Positions 33,596 to 41,902 of a DNA stretch of 61,733 nucleotides are shown here, in pieces. This stretch comes from UBA7672 sp040398425 (lineage in GTDB: Bacteria; Pseudomonadota; Alphaproteobacteria; Caulobacterales; Hyphomonadaceae): the NCBI GenBank assembly GCA_040398425.1, contig JBBATZ010000017.1, positions 1 through 61,733 on the forward strand. The letters are read 5' to 3'. The translations under genes were made by a program, and so were the position numbers. The stretch's first letter is position 1; every line of letters begins with the position of its first letter. The notes beneath the pieces were generated by a model. The model ran no database searches, was not told the DNA's origin, and was given only the letters and a program-made list of their open reading frames with translations.

Positions 33596-34339
33596 ATGCG
33601 CTTCGACATCGACAGGCAGCAGGCCTTCTACGGCTCTGCGCTCGGACGCCTGACGTCAGAGATGATCGACAAGCGCGTCGCCGCCCTGTGGCCGGCCGCC
33701 AACGGGCTCGATGTGCTGGGGATCGGTCACGCCGACGCGCTGCTGGACCGGTTCCGTGGCGGGGCCCGGCGGGTGATCTCCGCTGCCCCCGCCCTGCAGG
33801 GCGCCGAACGCTGGCCGGCGGAGGGCAAGGGTCTCACTACGCTTGTGGAGGACGAGCGGCTGCCTTTTCCCGACGCGCTCTTCGATCGCATCGTCGTCTG
33901 TCACGCGCTGGAGGAGGCGGAGAGCCCCAACAGGCTGCTGCGCGAAATCTGGCGGGTTGCCGCCCCTGAAGCGCGCATCCTGATCATCGTGGCGCACCGG
34001 CGCGGGCTGTGGGCGCGCGCTGAATCTACGCCTTTCGGGCACGGCCGGCCCTACACGCGCATACAGCTCACGCGGCTGCTGGAAGACGCGATGTTCGCGC
34101 CCCAGGCCTCGGCGCGCGCGCTTTATGCTCCCCCGATCGACTGGGGAATCATCACGGGGGCAGGCGATGCGTGGGAAAAGATCGGCCGCTTTGCCTGGGC
34201 CGGATTTGGGGGCGTCCTGATGATCGAGGCGATAAAGCGCCTCTATATTCAGCCCGGAAAGGCCGTGACGGCGGGCCGGGTTGTGAGAGTCACCGGAAAG
34301 CAGTCATTTCGCGATCGAAGCGAAAAAACCCAAAAATAG
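33596..34339 (+). CDS. Class I SAM-dependent methyltransferase
   Basis: A cytoplasmic methyltransferase of 247 residues. Its motif I is a variant, LDVLGIGHADALLDRF (about 38-53), with a single short glycine loop. The post-motif region DRIVVCHALEEAESP (about 98-112) fits the Methyltransf_11 fold. The N-terminus RQQAFYGSALGRLTSEMI is typical of the alphaproteobacterial family found beside gloB. The substrate is unknown. A CTATATAGG palindrome lies in the divergent promoter region. Confidence 0.85.
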   Translation: MRFDIDRQQAFYGSALGRLTSEMIDKRVAALWPAANGLDVLGIGHADALLDRFRGGARRVISAAPALQGAERWPAEGKGLTTLVEDERLPFPDALFDRIVVCHALEEAESPNRLLREIWRVAAPEARILIIVAHRRGLWARAESTPFGHGRPYTRIQLTRLLEDAMFAPQASARALYAPPIDWGIITGAGDAWEKIGRFAWAGFGGVLMIEAIKRLYIQPGKAVTAGRVVRVTGKQSFRDRSEKTQK

Positions 34340-34342
34340 GTG

Positions 34343-34371
34343 TTGAAGATGTGTAAGTGATGCAATATATG
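34343..34371 (+). promoter_or_regulatory. Candidate promoter of the PII gene
   Basis: TTGAAG (34343-34348), a 17-base spacer and TATATG (34366-34371) fit a sigma-70 promoter. The predicted start near 34378 leaves a leader of about 45 bases. No sigma-54 element was noticed. Confidence 0.5.
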
Positions 34372-34422
34372 TAGATCCGAAGCGGGCCATCCCGCATAGC
34401 TGAAACGGGAAGGGATTGCCCC

Positions 34423-34767
34423 ATGAAATACGTCACCGCCGTCTTCAAACCCAGCCGCCTCGACGCCGTTCTCGATGCCGTCACCGCCGCAGGCGCATCG
34501 GGCGTCACAGTGACCGAAGTTCGCGGCTATGGCCGCCAGCAAGGGAAGACCGAAGTCTACCGCGGCGCTGAATACGAAGTGCGCCTGCTGCCGAAGGTGC
34601 GCATCGAGGTCGCTGTCTCCGACGCGATCCTCGAGAAGGTCATCGACTCGATCACGCAAGCCGCCAACACCAACAAGATTGGCGATGGCAAGATCTTCGT
34701 GCTCGACCTCGAGCAGGTCATGCGCATCCGCACGGGCGAGAAGAACGAAGCCGCTCTCAGCTCGTAA
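34423..34767 (+). CDS. PII nitrogen-regulatory protein
   Basis: A trimeric signalling protein of 114 residues that reads ATP/ADP and 2-oxoglutarate and controls ammonium transport or nitrogen enzymes. The T-loop GRQQGKTEVYRGAEYEV carries Tyr51, the uridylylation site, at its standard position. LLPKVRIEVAVSD and the C-terminal IGDGKIFVLDLEQVMRIRTGE block are the ATP-binding signatures. amtB and glnA, the usual neighbours, are absent, so the target is not given by context. GlnB and GlnK cannot be told apart here. Confidence 0.95.
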   Translation: MKYVTAVFKPSRLDAVLDAVTAAGASGVTVTEVRGYGRQQGKTEVYRGAEYEVRLLPKVRIEVAVSDAILEKVIDSITQAANTNKIGDGKIFVLDLEQVMRIRTGEKNEAALSS

Positions 34768-34781
34768 GCCAGACCAACCCC

Positions 34782-34811
34782 GCCGGAGCCCCACTCAGAC
34801 TGGGGGCCGGC
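34782..34811 (+). terminator. Hairpin after the PII gene
   Basis: A two-part stem, GCCGG/CCGGC (34782-34786, 34807-34811) and CCCCA/TGGGG (34789-34793, 34801-34805), begins 14 bases after the stop codon. It lacks a T-run, so termination strength is uncertain. Confidence 0.5.
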
Positions 34812-34902
34812 AGGTGCGTCATCCGGTCGGAAACTCCCTCGACAAACCGAGCCGGACAGCTTGGTAGCCCTGTGCCCCAATGATCCAGCCGCCAGAGCCT
34901 TG

Positions 34903-34932
34903 AACCGCCGGAGGAGCCCCCTCCCGGCGGTT
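34903..34932. terminator. Second hairpin in the convergent gap
   Basis: AACCGCCGG (34903-34911) and CCGGCGGTT (34924-34932) form a perfect nine-pair stem. It lies 28 bases beyond the stop codon of the minus-strand gene ending at 34961 and may terminate it. No T-run is seen. Confidence 0.45.
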
Positions 34933-34960
34933 CCGCGTTGTCTGGAGCGCGTGTCGCGAT

Positions 34961-35350
34961 TTAGGGCTTGGCGCGATAGGGCAGGTAGCCGCGCTCGACC
35001 AGGCGGCGCAGGCCATCATAGGCCTCCGTCAATTCATCAAATGTCTTTCTCAGGTTCGCGACCTGCTGCACATCCTCCGGCGAGGGCGTGTCGCTCTTCG
35101 TCGACAGCGCGATCGATGCGCCGAGCCAACGGGCGCGCGCGTGGGCTGCGGCGACGGCGAGACGCTGGAACTGATCGAGGTCCGCGTGGCCAAGCGTCTT
35201 CGCGACAATCTCGCGATTGGCGGCAAAGGCGGCGAAGTCGATCTGTTCGAGATGACCGCGCAGCGCGCGCTGCTGTTGCGGATCAAGGGCGGCTTCTGGT
35301 TCGAAGTGGTCGGATACCTTCCTGACGCTCGAGGTCATGGTGAAGGACAT
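34961..35350 (-). CDS. Unknown helical cytoplasmic protein
   Basis: A 129-residue protein with no signal or membrane segment. It is almost entirely helical by eye: QQQRALRGHLEQIDFAAFA, QFQRLAVAAAHARARWL and LRKTFDELTEAYDGLRRLV are amphipathic. It resembles small alphaproteobacterial proteins with no assigned domain. AGGAAA lies seven bases before the ATG at 35350; an internal ATG four codons later is also possible. Confidence 0.65.
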   Translation of the reverse strand: MSFTMTSSVRKVSDHFEPEAALDPQQQRALRGHLEQIDFAAFAANREIVAKTLGHADLDQFQRLAVAAAHARARWLGASIALSTKSDTPSPEDVQQVANLRKTFDELTEAYDGLRRLVERGYLPYRAKP

Positions 35351-35517
35351 GGACGTTTCCTGTTCTGGCCCGGCGAGGTTGGTTCGGGCCGATTTCAGGA
35401 TAGTCCCCAGCAGTTAGCAGCAGCTTTAGCGATTGCGCTGGTTTGCGCCGAAGGCAAAACCGCGCCGTCCCGATTCAGGACAGGCGCAGGTTGGCTGTCA
35501 GGAGTTGCCGCAGCGCC

Positions 35518-36489
35518 TTACTGGCCGAGTGGCTTGTCCGCAGGCTGCTGCTGACAGGCGGGCCCTGTGCCTTCCGGGATCGGCTTGTTCAGGCGCTTCA
35601 GCGCGTCGACGGCCTGGGGCTGGCACGTTAGGTGGGTCCGGCGGATGGCGTCGGAGTAAACCTGCACGGCGCGATCGACATCCTTCGGGCCGCCGCGCCC
35701 GTTTTCCAGCATCGAAGCGAGGGCGATCGATGCGCCCTGCATCACGGGATCGCCCGCTTTCACCTTCGGGAGATAGCCCGTCATGTAGGCTTCAAGCATC
35801 TGGCGCGCGGCGGTGTCCGCTTCCGCAACCGTCGGGTTCATGAAGTAGAAGGTCGACACAACGGTCTGCAGCAGCAGCGGATCGAGGTCGTGCAACTCCG
35901 ACACGAGGCGCACGCCCTCGGCGCGCTCCTTCGGGTCGGCCTGATCCGTCAGCGCGAGGCCAAGCGCCATCTTGGCCATCGGATAGCGGTCTTTCAGCTT
36001 GGCCAGCACCTCACGCCTGGACTTGGCTTCCGGGCTGTCGCCCATCGTCGACTCGATGCCGCCGACGAAAATCTGCGCCGGCTCGAAGCCTGACGCGGCA
36101 AGTTCGGCAAGGCTGGGTTGCGCATCGAGGCCGCCATCCATCGCAAGGATCATCTGCGCGCCGCGGTGGCCTTCTGCCGCCAGTTGCGTCTCGGCCGTGT
36201 GCACCGCTTCGGGCGTGACCACTGTCTGCAGGCGAAGGTCGGCCTCGGGGTCCATGACGGCCAGTGGTATGCGGCCTGGCGCGTAGGCCCAGTCGAGGCG
36301 GTCGCGAATGAAGGCCTTGATGTCGCCGTTGGGCGTCAGTTTCGGCGCGTCGGCGAAAATGTCGGCGACCGACACAACGCGATAAGGGCCCGAAGGGGTG
36401 TCGCTGGCGACTGCCTTCGCTGCCGGATTGCAGGCTGATACGGCAAGAGATACCGCGAAAATCGAGAGAAGAGCTGGTGAGTGTTTCAT
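35518..36489 (-). CDS. Periplasmic lipoprotein with Sel1/TPR-like helical repeats
   Basis: A 323-residue protein. The ATG at 36489 gives a lipoprotein signal with lipobox AVSAC (Cys20); a longer frame upstream lacks a signal. The C-terminal half has helical repeat features (AEGVRLVSELHDLDPLLLQ, GASIALASMLENGRGG, DVDRAVQVYSDAIRR); the GASIALASMLENGRGGPKD stretch is typical of a Sel1 repeat. The last residues are Gln/Pro-rich. It is probably a protein-interaction scaffold in the periplasm. The role is unknown and it appears to be transcribed alone. Confidence 0.7.
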   Translation of the reverse strand: MKHSPALLSIFAVSLAVSACNPAAKAVASDTPSGPYRVVSVADIFADAPKLTPNGDIKAFIRDRLDWAYAPGRIPLAVMDPEADLRLQTVVTPEAVHTAETQLAAEGHRGAQMILAMDGGLDAQPSLAELAASGFEPAQIFVGGIESTMGDSPEAKSRREVLAKLKDRYPMAKMALGLALTDQADPKERAEGVRLVSELHDLDPLLLQTVVSTFYFMNPTVAEADTAARQMLEAYMTGYLPKVKAGDPVMQGASIALASMLENGRGGPKDVDRAVQVYSDAIRRTHLTCQPQAVDALKRLNKPIPEGTGPACQQQPADKPLGQ

Positions 36490-36850
36490 GGCGCCCTGCG
36501 CAGCAAATCGCGTGCCCGGCGCGTTGGCCTTGCGACGTTCACGCTGAATGAGAGTCCCCGTCAATTTACCTTGTGTTCTAACGCGTCCCGGAACCCGCCC
36601 GCCGTCCATGCTCTTACAATGTCCGCGGGGCAGGGGCGACACCAAAACCGCGGCTGCGACGCGGAGAGATTCACCATCACGGGCCGATTCAGGCCGCTAA
36701 CGGAACGAAGCATTCGCCCGCCGGCTGCAAGACTCACCTGCTGGAGGGTTCTTGTCGGGCCATTTCTGTCGTATGACAGTCGCCTGTTGGGGAGCGTGTA
36801 TTTTGTTGAGTGATATGGCAGCTGATAGCTTCCGCAATTCATCCGAGGCC
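36490..36850. other. Divergent intergenic region
   Basis: These 361 bases separate a minus-strand lipoprotein from the aromatic amino acid cluster. I see no gene, clear promoter or strong hairpin. The frame of the downstream gene is open back to about 36752 and two earlier ATG codons exist (36815 is the better), so part of it may be coding. Confidence 0.45.
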
Positions 36851-37594
36851 ATGAGCGATACCTTCCTGGCCTCACTTGCCTTGAAATGGCGCGAGCTGAG
36901 GGATGCTCCTCAGCCGGGGGCGGGAACGCTTGGATTTTTTCCTGCGCGTGAAGCCGTCGAGATGCGCCGCCTGTGCCGCGATGCTGCCGCCATCGGCGCG
37001 CCGCCTGAAGCCATTGCCCGCCTCTGGCGCTCCATGTGTGGCGATGTTGCTGCCGCGCGCGGCCTGAAGGCTGTTTACGTCGCCGGTGGCGATGTGACCC
37101 TGACCCTGGAGGCCGGACGCAGCTATTTCGGCTTCGGACCTGACCTCATTCCGCTCGTCGGCATTCGCGATGCGCTCGAGCGCGTCGCGACCGAAACTAG
37201 CGCCCTGGCCTGCCTGTCATGGCCCGAGCATGCGGGCTCCGGACAGTGGTGGCCGATGCTGAACGAAAGCCGGTTTGGCGATTTGATGATCGGTTGCGGC
37301 TGGCCCAGCCTGCCGGGCCGCCTGGAAGAAGGCCCGCGCGTGGCCATCGTCGGCCGCATTCCGCTCGAATCCTCAGGCGACGACGACACGCTCGCGACCG
37401 CCCATGACGACCACTGGACGGCTGACAAGCTGCTCGCCGGGGTGGGCATCAAAGCTGAAGTCGTGGCGCGCGCCCGTTCGCTGGCGTTGATCCGCATGTC
37501 GGAATTTGTCGCCCCCGATGATCGCCGGATTGCGTTGGCGAAGGATGCGGGGCTGGACGGCCTCCGGGTTATCGGGGTACGGCCTCGGCCCTGA
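36851..37594 (+). CDS. Degenerate chorismate mutase-like protein of the hisC-tyrA cluster
   Basis: A 247-residue cytoplasmic protein, start set at ATG 36851 with CGAGG upstream; 36815 is an alternative. It resembles, from memory of its layout, the alphaproteobacterial proteins annotated as chorismate mutase before hisC and tyrA. These have a short AroQ-like helical part (FFPAREAVEMRRLCRDAAA, IARLWRSMCGD) and a roughly 170-residue C-terminal domain of unknown role (GLKAVYVAGGD, PLESSGDDDTLATAHDD). The first AroQ helix, with its active-site arginine, seems missing, so mutase activity is doubtful. It ends 13 bases before hisC and is probably in one operon with hisC and tyrA. Confidence 0.6.
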   Translation: MSDTFLASLALKWRELRDAPQPGAGTLGFFPAREAVEMRRLCRDAAAIGAPPEAIARLWRSMCGDVAAARGLKAVYVAGGDVTLTLEAGRSYFGFGPDLIPLVGIRDALERVATETSALACLSWPEHAGSGQWWPMLNESRFGDLMIGCGWPSLPGRLEEGPRVAIVGRIPLESSGDDDTLATAHDDHWTADKLLAGVGIKAEVVARARSLALIRMSEFVAPDDRRIALAKDAGLDGLRVIGVRPRP

Positions 37595-37607
37595 TAAGGG
37601 GCCATCC

Positions 37608-38702
37608 ATGTCCGAACTCCCCAAGCCCTTGCCGCAGCTCGCTGGCGTAAACGCCTATGTTCCGGGCGAAGCTCCCAAATACACGGACGGGCCAAGCTAC
37701 AAGCTGGCCTCGAACGAGAACCCGCTCGGCGCTTCCCCGCGTGCGCGTGAAGTTTATGCGGAGCTTGCCGCGAAACTCGAGCTCTACCCCGATGGACAGG
37801 CCAAGGCGCTGAAGGCCGCTATTGCGAAAAAGCATGGCCTCGACGCCAGCCGCATCGTGGTCGGCGCCGGCTCCGACGAAATCTTCCTGATGCTCGGCCG
37901 CGCCTTCCTCGGCCCCGGCGATGAAGCCATCAACACCGCCCACGCTTTCGCCATCTACGCGATCATCACCCAGCAACAGGGCGCGACCGTTGTCGAAGTG
38001 GCGGAGGACAACTTCACCGCCGACGTCGACGCAATCCTGGCCGCCGTGACGCGGAAGACGAAGATCGTCTGGCTCGCCAACCCCAACAACCCGACCGGCA
38101 CCTACCTGCCGTATGACGAGGTGAAACGCCTCCACGCTGGCCTGCCGTCTAACGTCCTGCTGGTGCTCGACGGCGCCTATGCGGAGTTCGTGCGCAAGAA
38201 CGACTACGCGTCGGGGATCGAACTGGCCTCGCAATACGGCAATGTGTTGATCACCCGGACGTTCTCGAAACTGTATGGTCTCGCCGGCCTGCGCGTCGGC
38301 TGGAGCTACGCGCCCGCTCGCGTCGTGGCCGCGCTCGAAAAAGTCCGCATGCCATTCAATGTCAATCTGCCGGCGCAGTCTGCCGCGATCGCCGCGATCG
38401 AGGACGATGCGTTTACGGAAGCGTCGCTCGCCCACAATGACAGCGAATTCGCGCGCGTCTCGGATGAACTGAAGAAGCTCGGCCTGCCGATCATCGATGG
38501 TGTCGGCAATTTCGTTGTCGTGGAGTTTCCGACCACCAAGGGCAGGACCGCGGCCGAGGCGCTGGAGCACTGCAAGAACAACGGCGTCACGCTACGCGGT
38601 CTCGCAGGCTATAAGATGCCGAACCATCTGCGCATCTCGATCGGGACGGTCGACGGTAACAACGCAGCGCTGCGGCTGCTGAAAGACTTCCTGGGCAAGT
38701 GA
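37608..38702 (+). CDS. hisC: Histidinol-phosphate/aromatic aminotransferase
   Basis: A PLP-dependent class I/II aminotransferase of 364 residues. AAGGGG lies about six bases before the ATG at 37608. Signatures are KLASNENPLG (32-41), LANPNNPTGT (156-165), VLDGAYAEF and the PLP lysine Lys221 in TRTFSKLYGLAGLR. In this context, next to tyrA, members often act on prephenate, tyrosine or phenylalanine as well as histidinol phosphate. So it may serve aromatic amino acid synthesis, and the histidine role is not proven by position. tyrA follows after four bases. Confidence 0.93.
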   Translation: MSELPKPLPQLAGVNAYVPGEAPKYTDGPSYKLASNENPLGASPRAREVYAELAAKLELYPDGQAKALKAAIAKKHGLDASRIVVGAGSDEIFLMLGRAFLGPGDEAINTAHAFAIYAIITQQQGATVVEVAEDNFTADVDAILAAVTRKTKIVWLANPNNPTGTYLPYDEVKRLHAGLPSNVLLVLDGAYAEFVRKNDYASGIELASQYGNVLITRTFSKLYGLAGLRVGWSYAPARVVAALEKVRMPFNVNLPAQSAAIAAIEDDAFTEASLAHNDSEFARVSDELKKLGLPIIDGVGNFVVVEFPTTKGRTAAEALEHCKNNGVTLRGLAGYKMPNHLRISIGTVDGNNAALRLLKDFLGK

Positions 38703-38706
38703 TTCG

Positions 38707-39642
38707 ATGGCTGACTTGATCTTCAACAGGATCGCCATCATCGGCGTTGGCCTGATTGGCGGCTCCATCGCGCGGGCCGCGCAGGAGAGCGGCGCGGCGG
38801 GCGAGGTCATGCTGTTCGACGGCAACCCTCAGGCGCTCGCCCGCGCCGGCAAAATCGGTTTCGGAAAGCCCGCTGACACGATCGAGGAAGCCGTCGCCGA
38901 TGCCGACGCCGTTTTTCACTGCGTCCCCGTCGGCGCGATGGGGGCGACAGCTCGCGCCAGCATCACTGCAATGAAGCCCGGCGCCATCCTCACGGATGTT
39001 GGCTCCGTGAAAGGCAATGTCGCGCGCGACTTCCGCTCGCTAGGCCGCGCCGACATCCATGTCATTCCCGGCCACCCCATTGCGGGTACGGAAAAATCTG
39101 GCCCCGACGCCGGTTTTGCAAGCCTCTTCGACGGCCGCTGGTGCATCCTCACGCCGGAGCAGGGCGGCTCGCCCGACTATGTGGCGGCTACAGACAAGCT
39201 CGCTGCGTTCTGGACCGCGCTCGGCTCCAAGGTCGAGCGCATGGATGCGCAGCGCCACGATATTGTGCTCGCCGTCACCAGCCACCTGCCGCACCTGATC
39301 GCCTACAACATGGTCGCCACCGCCTACGACATGGAAGCTGTGACCGAAGGCGAGGTGGTGAAATTCTCCGCTGCTGGTTTCCGCGACTTCACGCGGATCG
39401 CAGCGTCCGATCCCACGATGTGGCGCGACGTCTTTCTCAACAACAAGGAAGCCGTCCTCGAAGTGCTCGGCCGCTTCGATGATGATCTGACGGCGTTGCG
39501 CAAGGCAATCCGCAATGGCGACGGCCAGAAGCTGTTCGACGTCTTCACCCACGCGCGCGGCATCCGCCGCGAGATCATCGACGCGGGACAGGATACGGCG
39601 GTGGCGAACTTCGGGCGTGATGTCGACGGGAAGAAACCGTAG
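38707..39642 (+). CDS. tyrA: Prephenate/arogenate dehydrogenase (cyclohexadienyl dehydrogenase)
   Basis: Oxidatively decarboxylates prephenate or arogenate towards tyrosine. It has 311 residues, the monofunctional length. The NAD(P)-binding loop is IGVGLIGGSIARAA (about 11-24). VGSVKGNVARD and HPIAGTEKSGPDAG are the conserved substrate-binding blocks, the latter with the catalytic His; AVTSHLPHLIAYNMV follows. No chorismate mutase or ACT domain is fused. It is co-transcribed with hisC. The stop codon is directly adjacent to the convergent plsC stop with no gap. Confidence 0.94.
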   Translation: MADLIFNRIAIIGVGLIGGSIARAAQESGAAGEVMLFDGNPQALARAGKIGFGKPADTIEEAVADADAVFHCVPVGAMGATARASITAMKPGAILTDVGSVKGNVARDFRSLGRADIHVIPGHPIAGTEKSGPDAGFASLFDGRWCILTPEQGGSPDYVAATDKLAAFWTALGSKVERMDAQRHDIVLAVTSHLPHLIAYNMVATAYDMEAVTEGEVVKFSAAGFRDFTRIAASDPTMWRDVFLNNKEAVLEVLGRFDDDLTALRKAIRNGDGQKLFDVFTHARGIRREIIDAGQDTAVANFGRDVDGKKP

Positions 39643-40368
39643 CTATTTTTGCGCCGCGCGCCCTTCGGCCACTAGCCGCTCTGTCGCCGGATCCAGTGCG
39701 TCTTTGAGCGCTTGCGTGAATGCCTCGCGCTTCAGCCCGGGTGGTATTGGCGGCAAAATCTCGAAGACGATCCGCCCCGGCTTGCGCAGGAATCCGGAAC
39801 CCTGCCAGCACAGACCGGTGTTCAGCGCGATCGGCACGCACGGAACCTTGAGTTCGTTATACAGCAGCACGATGCCCGGCTTGATGTCGGCGGGCGTGTC
39901 AGGCAGTTGCCGTGTGCCTTCAGGAAAGATCACGATCTGCTGGCCGCCCGCTGTCGCCTTCTTCGCTGCCGCCAGCATAAGGCGCATCGTCTTGGCGCCG
40001 CCGGCGCGATCAATCGGAATGCCGACGCGCGAGGCGTAGACGCCAAACACCGGCGCTTTCAACAGCTCCTTCTTCAGGATGTAGGCCGGGTTCTCCATGA
40101 AGATGAACGGGCCGATCGTGTCGTAGGTCGATTGGTGCTTCATCGCGATGAGGCCAGGCCCGTCCTTCGGCAGGTGTTCCTTGCCGCGGACTTCGGTGCT
40201 GATGCCGCAGATCAGCCAAAGGCCGAACGCCTGCGCGTTCGCGTAGAAACGCACTGAACCGACGGCGAAGCGACGCGAGACTATCGAGAACGGCATCGCC
40301 AGCAGGCCTATAACCGCCATGGTCAGATAGAACCAGAGCGCATAGAGCGCCGATCGGATAATGGTCAT
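39643..40368 (-). CDS. plsC: 1-acyl-sn-glycerol-3-phosphate acyltransferase
   Basis: Makes phosphatidic acid for phospholipid synthesis at the inner membrane. It has 241 residues from ATG 40368 (MTIIRSALYALW), starting with a membrane helix. The catalytic HX4D motif is HQSTYD (His78, Asp83) and the second motif is FPEGTR (about 148-153). A third motif, VPIALNTG, lies near 185. Its ATG overlaps the stop of the ydcF gene as ATGA, and the block ftsE-ftsX-ydcF-plsC reads in one direction. Confidence 0.94.
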   Translation of the reverse strand: MTIIRSALYALWFYLTMAVIGLLAMPFSIVSRRFAVGSVRFYANAQAFGLWLICGISTEVRGKEHLPKDGPGLIAMKHQSTYDTIGPFIFMENPAYILKKELLKAPVFGVYASRVGIPIDRAGGAKTMRLMLAAAKKATAGGQQIVIFPEGTRQLPDTPADIKPGIVLLYNELKVPCVPIALNTGLCWQGSGFLRKPGRIVFEILPPIPPGLKREAFTQALKDALDPATERLVAEGRAAQK

Positions 40369-40967
40369 CCCGTGCGTCCCTGGTCGAGCGCTGCGCCACG
40401 CAAACCGGCCAGCCTGAACTTGACCCATTCTTCAAGCAGCACTTTCGCGGTGGCGACATCCTTGTACCAGTCGCCTGGGCGAACCTTGGTCGACATGACT
40501 GCGTGTGGAATGAACGTCCCCTCCGGCATGGCGCGCTGAAGCTCCAGCAACGCCCGGTCCATGTGATACTCTGACGTGACGACGATGATGCGCTTCACCT
40601 TCGTGCGGTGCGCCCAGTCGGCGACTTCCGCGCCATTGCCTTCGGTCGTCGCCGCCGCCTTGCCGAGCGTGACGCAGCAATCGATATGTTTGATCGACAC
40701 GTTGGAAATCCGCGCAATGTCAGCCGGCGTCGTGTCGATGTTAACGCCGGAGATAAGCAGCGGCAGGTCGAGCGAATCCGCCAGCTGGATCGCCGTGATG
40801 ATCCGCGCATCGGCCTTGCCGGTCAGGGCAGTGACAGCATCCGCATTCATCGGCGGATCAGGCGTCACCGCGCGATCGGCCCGCGCCACGAAGCGCGAAA
40901 AATCCCAGCCCGCCGCAAGCAGGACGACGGTGATCAGGATGACCAGGGTGCGCAGAACGATTCTCAC
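40365..40967 (-). CDS. YdcF family protein (DUF218)
   Basis: A 200-residue protein with one N-terminal membrane helix (about 4-22) and a periplasmic DUF218 domain. Conserved features are DAVTALTGKADARI near the start, then VTLGKAAATTEGNGAEVADW, and IIVVTSEYHMDRALLELQRA. The domain occurs in ElyC/SanA, which affect peptidoglycan and envelope integrity. It overlaps plsC by four bases and follows ftsX, supporting an envelope role. Catalytic activity has not been established for most of the family. Confidence 0.9.
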   Translation of the reverse strand: MRIVLRTLVILITVVLLAAGWDFSRFVARADRAVTPDPPMNADAVTALTGKADARIITAIQLADSLDLPLLISGVNIDTTPADIARISNVSIKHIDCCVTLGKAAATTEGNGAEVADWAHRTKVKRIIVVTSEYHMDRALLELQRAMPEGTFIPHAVMSTKVRPGDWYKDVATAKVLLEEWVKFRLAGLRGAALDQGRTG

Positions 40968-41032
40968 GGGTCAGCTCATACCAGATGGATCGCGTTTCCA
41001 AACCCTTTTGGCCTTAGACCCAGACACTAGCC

Positions 41033-41902
41033 TTAGACCATGTCCGAAAGGGACCGCATCACGGTCACCTTTGCGGCGACCATGGAGGCGGCCCCCGCAA
41101 TCAGCGGAGCGAGGCCAAGAATAAGCCCGTCCGCCAGTGATAATGACAGCTGCGGCAGCAGCCATGCCTGCTCGTCGGCCTGCCGCACCGCGAACAGAAT
41201 GAAGGCCGCCGCGCCAAACGCCAGCAAGGCCCCCAGTGCGCCAGCCTGCACGCCGAGCATCAAAAAGCGCCGCTCGAACAAGGCGGCGATAAAGCTGTCC
41301 TTTGCACCGGTCAGATGCAGCAGCTCGACAATGTCCTTACGCGCCAGCAGCGTCGCGTGCGTCGCGAAGGCGATCACAACGATTCCGGTCGCTCCGAGCA
41401 ACAGGACAGCAGACAGTGCCACGATGCCGATCGTGTCCGTCGCGCGTCGCGCGTCGGCCGACCAGATGGCGTGGTCATCGACCTTCGCGTCTATCTTCGC
41501 GGCTCCCAGGGCCGCGCCAACGCGCTCGCCGACGCCGCTCGCGCCGCGCTCCGCTTCTGCCGCGATGAGATGCGGCAAGGGCAGGTCCGCCGGCACGCCC
41601 GCCGGCCCCAGCCAAGGCTTCAGCAACTCCTCGGATTCTTCGCGGGTAAGCGCATGCGCCGATGCGATGCCTGGCGTCGCATTCATGAGCTCGACGGCGC
41701 GTGTCGTGTCGGCATCCGACCCGCGCACACGCACCGTGATCTGCCCGGCAACATCGCTCGTCCATTCGCCAGCGGCCGCATAGGCGGCGCGCGCCACGAG
41801 CCCGGAAAAGGCTGCAAGAAAGCACAGCGTGCAGACGACAAAGAACAGCGCCGCCTCGCGCGCGTCTTCGCGTGGCAGCAGGGGAGCGGCAGCGCGGCTC
41901 AC
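41033..41902 (-). CDS. ftsX: Cell division protein FtsX
   Basis: The membrane subunit of the FtsEX complex, which couples the divisome to peptidoglycan hydrolases. It has 289 residues. It has an N-terminal helix (about 20-40), a periplasmic loop (about 45-165, including ADTTRAVELMNATPGIASA) and three further helices. The last of these bracket LLHLTGAKDSFIAALFERR, the usual cytoplasmic coupling loop. Its start overlaps the ftsE stop by four bases. Confidence 0.93.
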   Translation of the reverse strand: MSRAAAPLLPREDAREAALFFVVCTLCFLAAFSGLVARAAYAAAGEWTSDVAGQITVRVRGSDADTTRAVELMNATPGIASAHALTREESEELLKPWLGPAGVPADLPLPHLIAAEAERGASGVGERVGAALGAAKIDAKVDDHAIWSADARRATDTIGIVALSAVLLLGATGIVVIAFATHATLLARKDIVELLHLTGAKDSFIAALFERRFLMLGVQAGALGALLAFGAAAFILFAVRQADEQAWLLPQLSLSLADGLILGLAPLIAGAASMVAAKVTVMRSLSDMV

